This document shows, piece after piece, positions 62,274 through 64,000 of a stretch of 64,000 nucleotides of DNA. The stretch's first letter is position 1, and each line of letters begins with the position of its first letter. The position numbers and the translations under genes were made by a program. Source of the DNA: Bradyrhizobium sp. CB2312 (GTDB taxonomy: Bacteria > Pseudomonadota > Alphaproteobacteria > Rhizobiales > Xanthobacteraceae); the NCBI RefSeq assembly GCF_029714425.1, contig NZ_CP121668.1, forward strand, positions 5,353,501-5,417,500, given 5' to 3'. The notes beneath the pieces are model-generated. The model ran no database searches. It was not told where the DNA came from and worked only from the letters and a program-made list of their open reading frames with translations.

Positions 62274-63542
62274 TGTTTAGTCCGGAGACATGGCTGACAC
62301 CTGTTCGGACACATCACTGACAGGTTGGTCGTTGGTCAAGTCGATCGATGCGACCTGCCAGCTGGCGAAGAAGATTCCGTAATGGCCGTCGCGGTCCAGC
62401 GGGCGGATCGCGAGATGTTCGCGTGCGAAGGCCTGGGGAACCTTCCAAAATCGTCCCTTGAAAGAGATATAGGGTCTGGTCGATGAGACCCTGCGCACGA
62501 TCTCTGTGCTGTCGTATTCGACCTTCGGAATGCGCGCCGGCATGGCACGGGCGCTCGGCCGGAAGCGATCGGCGGGGACGTGCATATCGATGCCTTGGTG
62601 GGGGCGCTCCAGATTGTAGACCGGTCGCCAGGCGTCGAAGGCGCGCTGGACTTCCGCGAGGGTACGGAAGCGACGCATGGCAAAAACCTCGGCCTTCAGG
62701 GTGCGATGGAAGCGTTCGTTCTTGCCGCGGGCCTGCGGGTGACATGGCCTGGCGTGCACCACCCTGACGCCGAGCTTGAGCAGCCACACCTTCAGTCCGG
62801 TCCAACGAACGCCGGACGTATCGCCCCAAGGTGAGCCGTTATCGGTGTAGAAGGCCTCCGGCAGGCCATAGCAGCGGAACGTCGCCGTCAGGTGATCCTG
62901 CACGGTGAGACGCTGCTCGTCGGCGCAGGCCTTCAGGCACAAGACATAGCGCGAGTGATCGTCGACGACGGTCAGCGGATGGCACCGTGTCCCGTTGGCG
63001 AGCGGCAGGTGGCCCTTGAAGTCCATCTGCCACAGCAGATTGGGAGCTTCCTTCTCGAAGCGGTGCCCCGGATTGGGTGGCGCAGTCTCACTCGGTGTGA
63101 CCCGGCCGTTCCGGCACAGGATCCGGTGCACCGTTGACGGCACCGGCACCGTCTGGCCATCCCGCTTCAGGCAATGGGCGATCTTGCGTGCGCCCCAGGC
63201 GGGATGCTTGTCCCGCACAGCCAGAACCTGTGCCTCGACCGCAGCCTTGCTGCGCTTGGGCATCGCATGCGGGCACCGGGAACGGTCGGCCAGCTCCCGA
63301 TCGCCAGCCTGCCAGCGCCGCAACCACTTGTAACCGACATCAGGACTGATGTTGAACCGACGGCAGAGCTCGCGCCGGTTGACGCCTTCCTGCAAAGCCA
63401 GCCGCACGAACTCGTGGCGCTGATCCATTGCTGACACCTCACTCCAAGGCATGGACGGCCTCCCGAATCGGACCAATCCAGCCAATGTTGATGTGTCAGC
63501 TATGTCTCCGAACACCCGTCAGTGATCTGTCCGGGCTAAACA
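62274..63542 (-). mobile_element. IS481-family insertion sequence, complete, with 5-bp target duplication
   Basis: 1269 bp. Ends: TGTTTAGTCCGGA at the left and, inverted, TGTTTAGCCCGGA at the right; the outer 26 bases match in 20 positions. CTCGT is duplicated directly outside both ends (62269-62273 and 63543-63547). Joining the flanks restores a family D palindromic repeat (GGCCGGG CTCGT CCCGGCC), so the insertion point is the loop of a hairpin. The transposase stop codon is inside the left end. Each end also contains a second internal repeat unit (CGGACA.ATCACTGAC and CGGAGACAT.GCTGACA). Confidence 0.93.
62277..63452 (-). CDS. IS481-family transposase (DDE)
   Basis: 391 residues from the ATG at 63452 (GGGAGG 6 bases upstream). 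N-terminal helix-turn-helix ('LALQEGVNRRELCRRFNISP', 'YKWLRRWQAGDRELAD') and an integrase-core DDE domain: catalytic Asp in 'LLWQMDFKGHLP', Asp in 'FYTDNGSPWGDTS' and Glu in 'HPQARGKNERFHRTLKAEVF'. C-terminal Mu-transposase-like region ('SFKGRFWKVPQAFAREHLAI'). All three acids are present and the gene is uninterrupted, so it may be active. TAA stop lies in the terminal inverted repeat. Confidence 0.95.
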   Translation of the reverse strand: MPWSEVSAMDQRHEFVRLALQEGVNRRELCRRFNISPDVGYKWLRRWQAGDRELADRSRCPHAMPKRSKAAVEAQVLAVRDKHPAWGARKIAHCLKRDGQTVPVPSTVHRILCRNGRVTPSETAPPNPGHRFEKEAPNLLWQMDFKGHLPLANGTRCHPLTVVDDHSRYVLCLKACADEQRLTVQDHLTATFRCYGLPEAFYTDNGSPWGDTSGVRWTGLKVWLLKLGVRVVHARPCHPQARGKNERFHRTLKAEVFAMRRFRTLAEVQRAFDAWRPVYNLERPHQGIDMHVPADRFRPSARAMPARIPKVEYDSTEIVRRVSSTRPYISFKGRFWKVPQAFAREHLAIRPLDRDGHYGIFFASWQVASIDLTNDQPVSDVSEQVSAMSPD

Positions 63543-63646
63543 CTCGTCCCGGCCATCCACGCCTTGCCCGGTGTTGAAATCCCAGTTGTTTTCTACTGTG
63601 CATGGGGTTGTTTTCGAACTTTTGCCGGCCTGGCCTCGCGACGACG

Positions 63647-64000
63647 CTACGATCCCGCATCGAGCAGCGCGTCATATCCCTTGGCGCTGAACGCCAAGAG
63701 ACAAAACCCGTGCCCGAACGGATCGGCCAGCATCGCGATCCGCCCATAGGGCGCATCGCGCGCAGGCACCTCCAGCACCGCGCCGGCTGCGAGCGCACGC
63801 GCGACCGCGGCATCGACATCGTCGACGACGACGTCGACATGCAGCGGCGTCCAGTGCCGCTCGTAGCGGCGGCGGTCACCGCCAGCGCCGATCGTGCCGG
63901 CCGCTTTGCTGAGCAGATACACCGGCGCCGGCCAGCCGTTGAGCTCGACGAAGTCGGTGCCGAAGCGGCGGCCAACCGTCAGGCCGAAGGCTGAGGTGTA
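63647..64000 (-). CDS. VOC-family (glyoxalase-like) protein, C-terminal part (runs off right edge)
   Basis: 117 residues visible, open through base 64000 with no start. The C-terminal part of a glyoxalase/bleomycin-resistance fold: 'FVELNGWPAPVYLLSK', 'LHVDVVVDDVDAAVARALAA', 'LADPFGHGFCLLAFSAKGYD'. HVDV and FGHGFCL are typical VOC metal-binding positions. The substrate is unknown and the N-terminal metal ligand is outside the window. It follows the repeat and IS region. Confidence 0.85.
   Translation of the reverse strand, partial: YTSAFGLTVGRRFGTDFVELNGWPAPVYLLSKAAGTIGAGGDRRRYERHWTPLHVDVVVDDVDAAVARALAAGAVLEVPARDAPYGRIAMLADPFGHGFCLLAFSAKGYDALLDAGS

Overview
The window looks like chromosomal DNA of a Bradyrhizobium-type alphaproteobacterium (Nitrobacteraceae). 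The evidence is the very high GC codon use and the gene content. Markers include the NDUFA12 homologue of complex I, DUF2155, DUF1236, DUF899 and BA14K proteins, a B12-dependent ribonucleotide reductase, an aroQ-accB-accC-aat neighbourhood, an EcfG-type promoter, and several families of short palindromic intergenic repeats. I worked by reading only, so family names rest on recognised motifs and no search was run.

Layout. 1-3 kb: the start of an AsmA-like envelope protein running off the left edge, a peroxiredoxin with a basic tail, and an M23 peptidase. 3-8.4 kb (minus strand): an orphan amino-acid-type binding protein, two EamA transporters, an NAD-binding oxidoreductase and prfB with its programmed +1 frameshift. 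8.5-16.4 kb: a wall and RNA-processing block of mrcA (PBP1a), amiC and, divergently, rne with a large His/Asp-rich insertion. 16.4-23 kb: metabolic and transport genes (FAD oxidoreductase, XRE regulator with divergent SDR, dctA, bioY, aminotransferase). 23-29 kb: M48 peptidase, DsbA-like protein, a stress-promoter-driven DUF1236 protein, aroQ, accB, accC. 29-32 kb: a three-gene CHASE3 kinase / response regulator / REC-HWE kinase operon. 32-41.5 kb: aat, DUF2155 and ndufa12, separated by a run of accessory enzymes and regulators. 41.7-47.9 kb: a BA14K-like secreted protein, a LuxR-type regulator, a second two-component pair and a third EamA transporter. 47.9-52.5 kb: nrdJ with a candidate tandem NrdR operator, a sigma70-like promoter and a leader of about 420 bases. 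52.6-62.1 kb: small or poorly known genes (lytic transglycosylase, acyl desaturase, phasin-like protein, envelope proteins of unknown function, FkbM methyltransferase, PilZ-XRE fusion, TolA-like coiled-coil protein) among many palindromic repeats. 62.3-63.5 kb: a complete IS481-family element with a 5-bp target duplication, inserted in the loop of a palindromic repeat. The right edge cuts a VOC-family gene.

How it fits together. The core genes serve cell-wall growth (mrcA, amiC, M23, SLT), fatty-acid supply (accB, accC, desaturase), translation termination and protein turnover (prfB, aat), RNA decay (rne) and dNTP supply (nrdJ). Regulatory modules are added between them. The strongest unusual signals are: the palindromic repeats concentrated at convergent gene ends; the IS element in a repeat loop; the histidine-rich insertion that splits the S1 domain of RNase E; the PilZ-XRE fusion together with a 31-nt copy of its own 3' end elsewhere; and the regulatory sites ahead of nrdJ and the DUF1236 gene. 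I found no phage region, CRISPR array, tRNA or rRNA.
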